The notes beneath the pieces are model-generated. The model had not been told where the DNA came from and ran no database searches. It worked only from the letters and a program-made list of their open reading frames with translations. Source: Odobenus rosmarus divergens (taxonomy: Eukaryota; Chordata; Mammalia; Carnivora; Odobenidae). Taken from it: a stretch of 64,000 nt of DNA. The translations under genes were made by a program, and so were the position numbers. The first letter of the stretch is position 1. The number at the start of each line of letters is the position of its first letter. Positions 9,311 to 19,577 of this stretch are shown piece after piece. The stretch lies in assembly GCF_000321225.1 (NCBI RefSeq), contig NW_004451517.1, positions 62,001 to 126,000 of the forward strand, read 5' to 3'.

Positions 9311-10094
9311 TCAAGGGAGGGGTAAGGAGAGTTCATAGCTGGTTTCTGACCCAGGAGACAGGCTGTTAGGAGCACCTTCCCTCCTCACTGTAGGCTTCCC
9401 TGCCCCAGAGGCCCCGTGTGGGTCTGACTTCTTTGTCTCCCAGCCCTGAGTGGATGAGTTTCAGCTCTCAGCTGAAGGGCACTCCGGGGCGCGATGTCTA
9501 TGAAATTGTAAAGATGTCTATGAAACACACTATCCCTCCAGCTCAGAAAATGCACTTGGCACGTTGGTCCCTTGGGGAACCTGAAGTTTGGGTAAGGCTG
9601 AGACACTGTAGAGAGCAGAGCTGTACAAGGGGAGGGGGGAGGTCCCAGGAACAGGGGGGAGGAGTTGCCTCCTGGCTATGTGCAGGATTACAGAAGCATT
9701 GCCTCATGGATTAATTAATGATGGCAAGCTCATTAACTACTGTCTGACCTCCGACAGGCAGGCACTCTGGGTGGGCAGTGCTGTCCGGGGTCATTAGCAA
9801 TGACATGTGTGGATTTATTGGAAGGACAACCATTTTCCTCAAGACCCAGTTTCAAACTGAAAATTGAAAAGGCACTTGACTTCTGGGTCCGCATTATTCC
9901 TGGTATAGAAATAAAGAGAGAAGGGCTGCGGGCTTTCTTGAAAACATGAGAGAAAAGTCTGGACACAGTGGGCCTGGGGAGGGTGGGCCAGAGAGAAGAC
10001 CCACTATGTGTCCAGACTTCAGGGAGGGTCTTGAGAAAGGCCCTCCCTCCAACTTCCCTGACTTTTAAAATGCAGCTAGCCCACCCTTGTGTGC
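9311..10094. other. Unique sequence with a homeodomain-site-rich block
   Basis: No gene. Repeat-free. The part at 9700-9910 carries repeated ATTA cores ('attaattaatga', 'cattaacta', 'cattagcaatgaca') and looks like a possible regulatory element; this is inference from composition only. Confidence 0.4.
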
Positions 10095-10285
10095 TGACTT
10101 GTGCCTGGCACTATGCTAAATCCTTTCCATGTGTGACTCAGTTTCATCCTCAACAACTCAGGGAGGTAAGTTCTATAATGTACCCATTTTATGGAGGAGC
10201 AAACTGAGGCATGCCCAAGATTGGCAAGAGGTGGATCTAGGGCTGAACCAGTTCTGTCGGACTTCAGGAATGATACTGTAATGAT
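10095..10285 (-). mobile_element. MIR SINE (antisense)
   Basis: Shows 'gtgcctggcactatgctaaa', 'cccattttatggaggagcaa' and 'actgaggcatgcccaagatt' in antisense MIR order. Confidence 0.75.
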
Positions 10286-10329
10286 GAAGCTTTACTGTGT
10301 CCTTGATGATGAGTCTAATAAATCATCTA

Positions 10330-10440
10330 ATACTAATAAAGTATTTGTCCAGTCATGATGAAGGTCCAGGTACTTAATGCACATGACGTTACAAAGCCAC
10401 CCAACAACCTTATGAAGATGGTGGAACGGTCTCCTGATAT
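10330..10440 (-). mobile_element. MIR fragment (antisense)
   Basis: Contains 'ggtacttaatgcacatgacg' and 'ccacccaacaaccttatgaa', the antisense MIR 3' half. It lies next to the preceding MIR. Confidence 0.5.
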
Positions 10441-10519
10441 CTTTTGATACTTGCTACACCTCCCCAAATTGAGGGTGGCCTTTGACCTTCTAGGTGGCAT
10501 CTTGTCAAGCAGTGGGGTC

Positions 10520-10645
10520 TCCTGGTGAAGGTAACTGGCTTATACATCAGGCAGATCTGGGCTGTGGCCATCCACCAGCCTCACACTTCACTCCACCTGC
10601 CCGAACCTTACTCTTTTAATCTGCAAAGTGGAACAGGAGTGCACA
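10520..10645 (+). mobile_element. MIR-like fragment (sense)
   Basis: Weak: 'caggcagatctgggctgtgg', then 'aaccttactcttttaatctg', then 'caaagtggaacagga' matches sense MIR in order only. Confidence 0.35.
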
Positions 10646-10935
10646 TGGGACCAACCAACCTAGAGAGGCTTCCGCCAGGAAGCTGAAGGTGGGAAGATGG
10701 GACACCTTCTTCCCCATCATGGGTCAATACACTGGTTTGCTTATTGACTAAAGGAGGATTTTTTTTTTTTTTCCTTTTAGGTCTTGGTAGCTGGATTTCA
10801 CGAATTGGGAATTTTGGTTTGAGTGCTCAGATATCTCAGCATGGACTTGACTTGACACATTCTGCTCTGATATCTTGAGTCCCTCCTCCCATCTGACACC
10901 TTAGAGCCTCTGTTCCCCACTTCGTCCCTACCTGG

Positions 10936-11128
10936 TAGGGTTGCCAGATCAAACACAGGATGCCCAGATAAACTTGAATTTCAACTAATAAGGAAAGAAA
11001 TGTTTAGTAAAAGTATGTCCTATGCAATATTTGGGACATATTTATACTAAAAAATTATTCTGGTTTATCTGAAATTTGATTTTAACTGGTTGTCCTGTAT
11101 CTTTATTTGCTCAATCTGGCAACTCTAC
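10936..11128. mobile_element. 193-bp palindromic MITE (MER53-like), complete
   Basis: Begins 'tagggttgccagat' and ends 'atctggcaactcta', so the termini are inverted repeats. The interior is also self-complementary, for example 'gtatgtcctatgcaatattt' opposite 'gggacatatttatac'. Length is exactly 193 bp, the size I recall for MER53. The whole copy can fold as one imperfect hairpin. It is a non-autonomous DNA transposon relic with both ends kept. Confidence 0.75.
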
Positions 11129-12149
11129 CACCTCCTGTGGGGTGGAGGGGGGTGGCCTCAGGGCACCTTATGTGGGACTTGATCCTATTAATGACCATGT
11201 TTAAGATTTGTTTCTTAAGAGCCACTCTGCCAGGCATCTGAGGAGTCCTTGATGTTCACCTTCCCACCTTTAACCCTCAGGATCTTTCTGCAGATGTGGA
11301 AACAGAGGAACAGACCTGCCCTAGGACACATGTCACTGAAGACTGTGCCCTTACCTGCTCTACCCCCCGCACCCTCCAGCACCAAGACCCCGGGGGTCCC
11401 GGACTCCCTGTCCGCCTCACTCTGGAGATGCTGGACTGCCTGACCGCATCCTCCTGCTGCCCGGATCTGATTTAGATCACTGCTATTTTTAATCCAGGGC
11501 CTGTGCCAGCACATAAAGCCTGTATTTGTCCCGTCCAAATCAGTTCCTGGAGAGACCCAGCACCCTCCCCGGCTTTTAGATGCCTTAATTTGGCTCATGA
11601 CAGGAGAGATGTAGCCCAAACAACCCCGCCAGCTCTCCAATGAGGCTGTTGAGTGTCCCTGCTCTTGGCTGCAGCCCCGGCCCGGTTCTCCATGAAATGT
11701 CTGCAGGAGACCGAGTGCCTTCGCAGCTGTCAGATGGTACGGATGAGGCGGAATCGCCTCTTCCCTGGGCCCGTTTGGTGCTGCTGGTGACTCCTTCAAG
11801 AACAAGCAGCTCAGCCTGACCCAAAAGGTTGGCTCTCACTCTGTTTCGTGTTTGATGTGGTTGGCCTTGTGGGCGTGGTTGCCCACAGCAAACCAGCTCG
11901 AGAGTCGAGCTCCAAACCCAGGCTCCGCAGAGAACCGAATTTCGGATGCAAGTTGGCCCGTTCTGTGTGACTTTGACCCGGGCTCTCTGAAGCCCACCCA
12001 GCTCCAGCTTGGAAAGAGAAGTCATTGTGGAGCGAGCTGGAAGGTGGCAGAGTGATCAGATGAAGCCAATGACACCATGTTGCAAATGCTTGGGGACAAG
12101 CAGCTCTGGGAACGATATCGTAGAGGCAATAAGGTTCATGGCCACTGAA
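11129..12149. other. Unique sequence, no gene seen
   Basis: A weak antisense MIR may lie at about 11270-11335 ('cagatgtggaaacagaggaa'). The part at 11455-11720 is repeat-free and might be conserved. An antisense 196-codon frame at 11215-11805 has no protein motif. Confidence 0.45.
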
Positions 12150-12250
12150 GGTACACTCATGTATTCACTCATCTGATAAATGTTGACTGAGCACTTACTT
12201 TGTGCCTGGCGTGCTAGTGCCGGTGATACATGGAGATAGTTAAGGCACGT
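12150..12250 (-). mobile_element. L2 LINE 3' end (antisense)
   Basis: The text 'tattcactcatctgataaat' followed by 'gagcacttactttgtgcctg' is the antisense of the terminal L2 'gtgctcaataaatgttg' region. Confidence 0.75.
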
Positions 12251-13805
12251 TCAAGGCACGTTCATTGCCATCCAGGGTTCCATCAGCTTCAGGGGAGTTG
12301 GACACACACACAGCAGACTAAACCCACATGATGACGGCCATTGGGTGAAGACCACTGAGCACCTACAAGGGGACCCCCCCTCCCCATGCCCCTTTGCCTG
12401 ACACCGTATTTTCCAGCCCCTGCAGCATCCACAAATGAGACGCAAGTTGAGGTCTGACAGGGAGTGTCTGAGAAATAGTATGTTCTCCTGCTAAAAAGGC
12501 CATATTCACTGGCTTCCCCTTTTGCTTTCCTTTCGTCTTGAAAATGTCGGACTCCAGCAGCCATCTTGAGACCAAGAGGCCCCCAAACCGAGGACAAAAA
12601 ACCATGGTGCCTGGAATGCTGGAGGGGCGGGCAGTGACAGCCTTGGTCCCTGAGGGCGTCACTAAACCCGGGCCCCAACCCAGCAGTCCCCCTCCTTACT
12701 CCTCGACATACAAGAAAAATAAACTCCATTTGTTTACGCCCCTGTTAGTTGAGTTTCGTGTGACTTGCAGACTCTAGCATTTTTAACTGAAGCAGAATTC
12801 AGTGACTTTTAGCTGAAAGATTCTGGACAATCGAGACAGAAGAGGTTAAAAAAAAAAAAAGCACAAAGTCCCTTGTACTCAAAAATTCACCATCGGTCGG
12901 GGATAAATTACATGAAACCACGGCGGCTTGTGCATCCGGCAGATGGAGGAGCCACACCTTGTCTGCAGGTCTTCTAGATTATTCCCTCTTGCAGTCTGAC
13001 AGGACTTCTCAGCTGTGGATTCTAAACCAATTCCCTGGGGTTTGGATAGATTCAGAGTGGCCAGCAGTCCTGGTTTGCCTGGGACGGGGGGCTTTCGGTC
13101 CTGGCAGACTGGGAAGGGTGGGTTGCCTTGTCAAGACTGGAGCCTGAATGATTAAACGCAAGGCAAGACAACTCAGTCAAGTCCTTGGAAGCAAACAGGG
13201 TAGACGGCTGCCGGTGTCCGTCAGGGATTAGAGCACCCCAGGCAGATGAGCTCATCAGTCACAGCACTGCTCCAATGAAGTGGGACAAGTCTGCTCTTTG
13301 GAATTTCCTCTACATGTCCCAGACCTGGGTCTGGAGGCCTGGACAGTTGGGAGGACACAAAAAGCAAGCCCCCAACCCCTTGGGCTTGCTGCTGTCATGT
13401 GGGGCTGGAGGCGGTGGCCCCGTCACTGCTCCTTGCCTCGGCCCTGAAGACTGGGGTTGGGACAGAATGAGGTCGTGGATCCTCTGCACCTCCGGGGTTT
13501 ATAGGGGCCTCCCCTCCTCCCACGGCCCTGGGCTCGTAATGACTCGCTCAGCTCCTTAACGGAAAAAAATGTGCACTCGTTCGAAGCTGAATGTCCTTAA
13601 TTTGCCTCATTTGTGCCTAAAGCATGGGGTACAAGAGTGTTAAGCTAAAAGGCTCTTACCAGACTGTGATGTCCCTCCTTCCAAAAGCGTGTTCTTCCCC
13701 TAACCAGACGGGGTGGCGGGGAGGGCAGCGCTGACCCGGAGACCACAGGCAGTGGTAAGATTCTGCCCTTTCTGCTCAAAGTAGAGCACTTTTACTTTGG
13801 GGCCC
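12251..13805. other. Unique sequence, no gene seen
   Basis: GC-moderate sequence with a pure A run at 12849-12860. Overlapping short frames occur on both strands, none with a motif or splice context that supports coding. Confidence 0.5.
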
Positions 13806-13837
13806 TTTTTTTGTTTTGTGTTTGTGTTTGTGTTTTT
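13806..13837 (+). repeat. (GTTTGT)n-like T/G simple repeat
   Basis: Tandem TTTGTG units, the clearest being 'tgtgtttgtgtttgtgttt'. Confidence 0.85.
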
Positions 13838-15589
13838 AAGAAGTGGCAAATATTTACAAATGAGAAGATTTTAAGTAAAAATTCATATTTCTGATTTCTC
13901 TTAAAAATCTAGCAGTACCGACTCCACATTGGGACACATAGATGCCTCTTCGCTGGGGCTGAGGACAGACCGTCTGCCCCTCCAGTTGGGTGGGGGCGGG
14001 GGGGGGGCGCTGGGGAGGGGGATGGGAATATGAGCTCCCCAGCCAGCCTGGCCCCTGTGGCAGTGAGTTAAGTCCTTCTCTGAATTGTTTTTTGGGTTAT
14101 TTTATTCAGTGAGCAACATAGGATTAGTAGCGTGATCAGCACGTTATCAGTATTGGATTCACTTTCACAAGTAATTTCTGACTCACTGCCCCTCTGAAGA
14201 CGGGACTCCCCACGTGGGCTGGACTTTGCATGAACACAGAAACGGAAGCAGAAATTTGTGAGGCTCAGGCCAGCTCAGGGGCTGCGTCCAGGGCCGTGGG
14301 GTGGAATTTCAGAATTAAAGTTTCACATTTCCTATTATTGTGCAAAAGTGCGTATTCATTGTGAAAATCGGTATGAATTTTTCATAGAAACACTTGGAAA
14401 GACCATAATGAATATTAAGGGAGAGCTGATTCCACATGTCCTCCAAGGCATCCTAAGAAGCCATCCAGAAAACACCCCGCACCAGCAGCTCTGAAGTCTT
14501 TCCCTAACGTACTTTGAACAGGAAGTGTTCGTTTAGGTATCTGTGGGGCGGAGGTCTGCTTGAATAATGTAAAGACCTGCTCCTTAGTAGGCAGATCTGG
14601 AATAACTGAAGGATCGGGGTAATCTCATTGCTTGATTTATTATTTTTATTGGGAAGCAAATTCAATGCCGTGAAAAAGGTGTTACCATGAGCTACATGAA
14701 AAGCAGCAAGGCCGGGTGTAGTGCATGATCCCATGATAACTGAGTAAATACTTAAATGTGTCTGCAAAAAGAAAGATGAAGCGCTCCAAGTCAAAGTGGA
14801 CTTTGCTTTTACTGGTGGTTAGATAGTTGGATCATGTTTTCTTTTGATTCTGATTTTTTAACCGAATCTCGGCAATCAATTCTATTTCTCAAGTTAAATT
14901 TCCTTCAAACTGCTCAATGATATTAGCAAATGCTTGCCAGGTATCCAGTTTGAGGCCTTAGTGAGGGTCAGAAATGGTCAGTAACAATAGCTGTTGTCGT
15001 GGTGGTGTGCTGATTCGGATTGTGTCAGGCTGCATGGAACAGAAACTCAACGACAACTCAACAAAATCGGGCTCACCCCCAACCCCTAGGCCCCATGTAA
15101 CATGAAGCTCAGAGACAGGTAATGCAAACAATGACTCCATAATTCTACAGGAGTCCAGCCACCCTCTTTCTCTCACTCAGCCTATGGTGTGTGCTTCAGC
15201 CTCATGAGAGAAAAGTGGTTGCTTCATCTGCAGACATTGCATCCATAGTCTCAGAAAGGGAAAGGAAGGGAAGAAGGCAAATGCTAAAATTCCTTTTTTA
15301 AAAAAATTTTAAATTTAAAACCCTGCCAAAGGATTGCTTCTGACTTCCCACTGTCCTGAACCACACGGTCATTTCTAATTGCAAAGAGGTCTAGGAAGGT
15401 GAATATTTTTAAACAGGTACCTTACTGCCTAAGCAAAATTGAGATTCTGTTAGTGAAGAAGAGAGTGGATATTCATTAGGGACCTTGCAATATCCTTCTC
15501 CAAACATAATGACGTCCCTAATATCACTTCCCGTGGTTTCACCACCTGCTGCGCACGGTGCTGGGTGTCCAACATGGTACGGATCCGTG
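13838..15589. other. Unique sequence with a G-rich run
   Basis: No gene or clear repeat. A G-quadruplex-capable run lies at 13988-14025. AT-rich self-complementary sequence occurs near 15295-15320. Confidence 0.5.
13988..14025 (+). other. G-quadruplex candidate
   Basis: Four or more runs of at least three G separated by one to three bases, including a run of ten Gs. It meets the usual G4 sequence rule; folding is inferred. Confidence 0.6.
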
Positions 15590-15725
15590 ATACAGGACTA
15601 CTATTACTTCCTACCACAGAGAGAGAAACTGAGGCTCCGAGAGGCGAAGCCGCTCACTCCACCGTGTCAGGCAGGGCCGGGATTCTAGCATTGTCTCATC
15701 TGAGTCCAGAGCATGTGTGCCTAAT
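15590..15725 (-). mobile_element. MIR SINE fragment (antisense)
   Basis: Shows 'gagagaaactgaggctccga' and 'agggccgggattctagcatt' in antisense MIR order. Confidence 0.75.
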
Positions 15726-15835
15726 CACCAGGCATACCAAGAAAAACAGTCGCTTGGGTATCCGCACAGACGTGTCGAAGAAGAGTCATTTCTTCTTGAA
15801 TCCGGACCTGTGGCCTCTTGGGTCCCGTGAGACCA

Positions 15836-15990
15836 GCACTTCTCAAACAGAGTGCGTATCCAAATCATCTGAGGACCCCGTGAAGATGTAGATATGATTC
15901 CTGGTGGGGCCTGGGACTCTGCCCTCCTGACAAGCTCCCAGGTGATGCCCTCGCTGGTGGCTGCAGACCGCCCTCTGAGCTGGAGTCCCA
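15836..15990 (+). mobile_element. MER5-type hAT element
   Basis: Contains 'cagcacttctcaaacagagt', 'aaatcatctgaggacc', 'gattcctggtggggcctggg' and 'caagctcccaggtgatgccc' in the MER5 order. Nearly full length. Confidence 0.75.
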
Positions 15991-16477
15991 CCTCCCTAGA
16001 GCTGGCCTCCTGGATTCACACTGGGCCCACAGAATGCAGGGCCATGGGGAGCAGACGCCACCGCACAGGACCCAGTAGGATGACTCTTCACACGAGGAAC
16101 CCCGGCCAAGGCGAGCTTTGCTTCTGCTGTTTCCTCCAGGAAGAGTGTGCTCCCTGCGATAAGTGAGGTCCTGGCCTCCAGAAGGACCAGGAGGCAGGCC
16201 CCGGCCCACGAGGGCCCTGAGAACTTGGTGCTCTTGAGACGTCGGCCCCCATGTTCACCTTCAGAGTCTCAGGAACTGGCGGGTCATGACCTTAGTTCTT
16301 CGCACTAAGATGGCAATGAGAAGGATGCTGGAGAACAGGGCTGTGACGAAGGACATGAGGAAGCAGAGGAGGAGGAGCGAGCGGAAAGAGGGAAGAACAC
16401 GCAGCGTGGAAGAGGGGGAGGGGGAGGTGGTCGATGTCGAGGGAGGAGGGGGAGGGAGGTGACGGAGTTTACTGATT
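15991..16477. other. Unique sequence with purine-rich tract
   Basis: Bases about 16360-16465 form a long GGA/GAA-rich purine tract on the plus strand. An antisense 126-codon frame here ends in an apparent hydrophobic stretch but overlaps this tract and the MIR, and I do not consider it a gene. Confidence 0.45.
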
Positions 16478-16640
16478 ATGCCTGACATCATACAACCCGC
16501 AGAGTCGCATAGGGAGGGTTGTACTACCTTTGTCCCCATTTCACAGATCAGGAAGCTGAGCCCAGAGACACTGAGGAACCTGCTCAAGCCCAGGCTGTGG
16601 GCAGGTGATGAATCTGGAGTGGAATTCGGACGCTCCCTCA
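16478..16640 (-). mobile_element. MIR SINE (antisense)
   Basis: Shows 'ccccatttcacagatcagga' and 'agctgagcccagagacac' in antisense MIR order. Confidence 0.75.
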
Positions 16641-17011
16641 TCCTGAAGCTCTGCAGGGCACACCCCCCACCGTGGGCCTCTCTTCCTCTGGGTTCAGCTG
16701 GATCTCATTCTCCCCGCCACAGCGCCCACCTACCCCACGTGCCTCAGTAGCACCCCTGGAGCCAGAATGCCACGGAGGAAAAGCAGGAAAAGTTTGTAGA
16801 AACGTACCGTGGAAAAGAACGATCTGGATGCCGGAAACAAGCCAGCCTTCCCCGGACAGCCCCACCCCTGGCTGGATACAGTGGGGCTTCCTACAGCGGC
16901 TTGGGAAAACACAGATGTGCTCCAATGGGGTCGACAGATCAGTGCACAGTCTGAACATAACAGGCCTGTCGTGTTTGCTCAGATGCGACACTGACCTTAA
17001 GAAATACTAGG
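16641..17011. other. Unique sequence, no gene seen
   Basis: GC-moderate, repeat-free by eye, leading into the plus-strand arm of a 44-bp inverted repeat. Confidence 0.45.
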
Positions 17012-17055
17012 TGAACGTGGACAAGTGCTCCCGGCTGGATCAAGGTATCTTTTTT
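17012..17055 (+). repeat. 44-bp inverted repeat, arm A
   Basis: This arm starts 'tgaacgtggacaagtgctcc' and ends 'caaggtatct' plus T residues. Its exact reverse complement is at 18298-18341, 1,242 bp away. Flanks do not match outside the 44 bp except for a longer T run here. It matches no repeat family I know. Confidence 0.9.
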
Positions 17056-17589
17056 TTTAATGTGTTATTGATGACATTTTGCGTGTTGCATTCCTCACCC
17101 CGTTTTTACCGTAAGCCCTGCGGTTGTGATTGTGTGACTTTGCGTAGCATGGTGATTTTAGGAGCCATATGTCACCTCAAGGCAGAACTGACTACGCTTC
17201 AGCCACACCGTGTTCCTGATGAGACTATGCAGCTTCATACGGCCACCATCTCGAAAACCTCCTCCATCCCCCAACAATTACTAATGTAGTTCAAGTGTGT
17301 ATTTTCCTATAAGGAAAGGAAATCAAGTTAATTTTTAAAATTGGGAAGAAAAAAATCCGAAAGCTGTAAAGGAGGAACGAGAAATTCCACGTGTTCGACC
17401 CCTGATCCGTCTCTCAGTAGATTTAATTCCAGGCCCTTCTCTACGACACATCTTCTCTGGGTGACGTGGGCTAAGGATCCAGTGTTACTCAGCATTATGT
17501 CCCAAGCATGCCATTTTCCCTTTATTAAGAATGCTTTGTAGACATCAGTTTTAATAATTGTACAAATATTCCACCGCAAGGACATTCTG
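17056..17589. other. Unique sequence, no gene seen
   Basis: Repeat-free by eye, average composition, lying between the arms of the 44-bp inverted repeat. Confidence 0.45.
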
Positions 17590-17880
17590 TAATTCATTTA
17601 ACCATTTTTTTTTTTTTGCAGGGTTGGACATTTAATTTTTTAAAAAATCAAATAACGTCATAATTAATGTCTGTTTATATTAACCTGTTTTCATTTCCTG
17701 ATTATTTTCTTGGGCCAGATTCCCAAAAGTGGAACTACCGAATAAATTTGATGAGTGTTTTAAATATATTTTCAGGTGCACAGACATCAACAAGTTGCTT
17801 TTCATCGTGAAGGTGTGTCTAATAATGTGTGAGACTCTGTTGTTCTCTACTCTCCAGGCTCTGAGTATTATTATTTTAAA
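17590..17880 (-). mobile_element. Old L1M fragment (antisense)
   Basis: Contains 'gggttggacatttaattttt' and 'attcccaaaagtggaactac', then 'caacaagttgcttttcatcg'. These correspond to the antisense L1M motif 'cccagaagtggaattgc' and the following sequence. Diverged. Confidence 0.55.
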
Positions 17881-18290
17881 AGAACTTTCTTCCATTAAGT
17901 TCTAAAAGGGTCTCTCACTGTCTTGATTACATTGATCAATTCTGAATATATTTTTTTCACAGGTCCATTGCTAATAATTTTATAAATTAGAGCCCTCAAG
18001 GGAACATCTCAGCTGGGTTCAAGGGCTTGATCTCCCTGAATGAGCTCGAACGGGCCCCACTAAGATACCCGCCTGCCTTCTCAGTCCAGGTCAGCTGGGC
18101 AGGAATGTCAACAGTCCCAGGGGAAGGAGGTTACCTTTGTGGTTCTGCAGCAATCTGAGCTTTAAGATTGCACTGGCATTAGAGGCCCTGAGTGGGGATG
18201 GATGGTCCAGGTTTTTCAGGCTAAGGGACTGGGACATCAGGCACAATTTGGGGTTTGTTGTGCTCTGGAGCGAACCCTGCGCACAGCTGT
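17881..18290. other. Unique sequence, no gene seen
   Basis: AT-rich up to 18000, then GC-moderate. No repeat recognised. On the minus strand there is a donor-like 'cacaaaggtaacc' ending near 18142, with nothing to pair it with. Confidence 0.4.
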
Positions 18291-18309
18291 GGTATCTAAA
18301 AAAGATACC
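18291..18309. repeat. Short perfect hairpin at end of arm B
   Basis: The sequence 'ggtatctaaaaaagatacc' has a 7-bp stem (18291-18297 with 18303-18309) and a five-A loop. It overlaps the end of the 44-bp arm, so the end of the repeat is itself locally inverted. Confidence 0.9.
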
Positions 18310-18341
18310 TTGATCCAGCCGGGAGCACTTGTCCACGTTCA
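18298..18341 (-). repeat. 44-bp inverted repeat, arm B
   Basis: Exact reverse complement of 17012-17055. On the minus strand it lies in a 111-codon frame (18091-18426) and contains 'ggatcaaggtatc', which resembles a splice donor. Whether this is part of a transcript is unknown. Confidence 0.9.
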
Positions 18342-18426
18342 TGTTCATGATGGTTCCGTCGAGTGGGTCTGAAGAATACTTTGGTCGGCATCGAGGATTA
18401 TAAAGACAACAGGGATATCTTTTCAT

Positions 18427-18794
18427 GGGTTACACAACATGGCCCAGCTGGGGGGTGGAGAACTCCGGGTGACTGGCCCACGGGGCCCTGGGTGACTTTC
18501 ATGACTTTATTCAGCTGTAACCTTCTGGAGGCGTCTCAATGAGACTAGTGGTTCAGCTGGCTCACCAGACATGCTTTTTCTTCCCAGAACTACATCCATC
18601 ATGGGCCTAAATTCAGGAACTGTCTTGGCATTTATCAGTCAGCCAGAAAGCAGATCCAGCACCTAGAAGACATCTCATTAATTCTGCAACTTTGATTTAT
18701 GCCCTATTTAAACTATGGATTAAATTCCACGCGAGGGAAAAGAGAAATCAAACAATTAAAGCAGTCTTCTCTCTGGGACAATTTTGAGGTTTGT
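18427..18794. other. Unique sequence, no gene seen
   Basis: No recognisable repeat or coding signature. Confidence 0.45.
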
Positions 18795-18945
18795 GGAATG
18801 GTAAGTGAGCACCACAGGGAGGCAGAGGAGCTGATGGGCTGTGGCATTTGGAGTCAGGAGATCCAAGTTCAAGTCCAGCTGGGTGACCGCAGGCAAGTCA
18901 GAAGCCCCTGACCTTCAGTGTTCTCACCTGATGGGTAAAAGAAAG
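18795..18945 (+). mobile_element. MIR SINE (sense)
   Basis: Shows 'catttggagtcaggagatcc', 'agttcaagtccagctgggtg' and 'accgcaggcaagtcagaagc' in sense MIR order. Confidence 0.7.
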
Positions 18946-18994
18946 CAGCGTGGTAAAAGGCACCTCATGACCAGCAAAGCAGCATCCATACAGT

Positions 18995-19018
18995 GGCGGG
19001 GGGCGGGGGGGGGGAGGG
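18995..19018 (+). other. G-quadruplex candidate
   Basis: A near-continuous G run, 'ggcggggggcgggg' onwards, fits the G4 rule. It adjoins the AT-rich block that follows. Confidence 0.55.
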
Positions 19019-19079
19019 CAGCCTACCTCCCTTCCACGCTGGTTTTGGCACAACCAACCAACTTTGTAAAGTAGTGGAA

Positions 19080-19315
19080 TTATATAAAAAAAATATTTTG
19101 TAAATGCACATGTCAATTTTGTATCCATACATAAAACATATTGTATATTGATCCAGGATATATATCACATATAGATGTATGTGTATATGCATGAACATAT
19201 ATACACATAGATGCATGTAGATCCATGTACTTAGATGTATATAAGTATATAGATATGTTTCTGTATATTAATATGATATACATACAGGTATATAAAGATA
19301 TGTTTATTTCTCCAT
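19080..19315 (+). repeat. AT-rich low-complexity block
   Basis: Degenerate alternation of TATA, ATGTAT and ACATA words with no fixed period. No gene. Confidence 0.75.
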
Positions 19316-19354
19316 GTTTTAAAAGCTTTAATTAGAAATCACAGGCAGACTACT

Positions 19355-19568
19355 GTTTATTTTTTTATTTTTTTAAGATTTTATGTATTTATTTGACAAA
19401 GAGAGAGAGAGGGAGAGAGAGAGCACAAGCAGGGGGAGCAGCAGAGGGAGAGAGAGAAGCAGGCTTCCCGCTGAGCAGGGAGCCCGACACAGGGCTCAAT
19501 CCCAGGACCCTGGATCATGACCTGAGCAGAAGGCAGATGCTTAACAGACTGAGCCACCCAGGCGCCCC
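19355..19568 (-). mobile_element. SINEC (antisense) with target-site duplication
   Basis: Antisense order: T-rich tail, GA-rich block, 'aatcccaggaccctggatca', 'tgagccacccaggcgcccc'. The 9-bp direct repeat 'cagactact' occurs at 19346-19354 and 19569-19577. Confidence 0.93.
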
Positions 19569-19577
19569 CAGACTACT

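Noticed and set aside
16261..16641. 126-codon antisense frame with an apparent transmembrane segment
   Set aside because: It runs through a purine-rich tract and a MIR; the hydrophobic stretch is not supported by any family resemblance.
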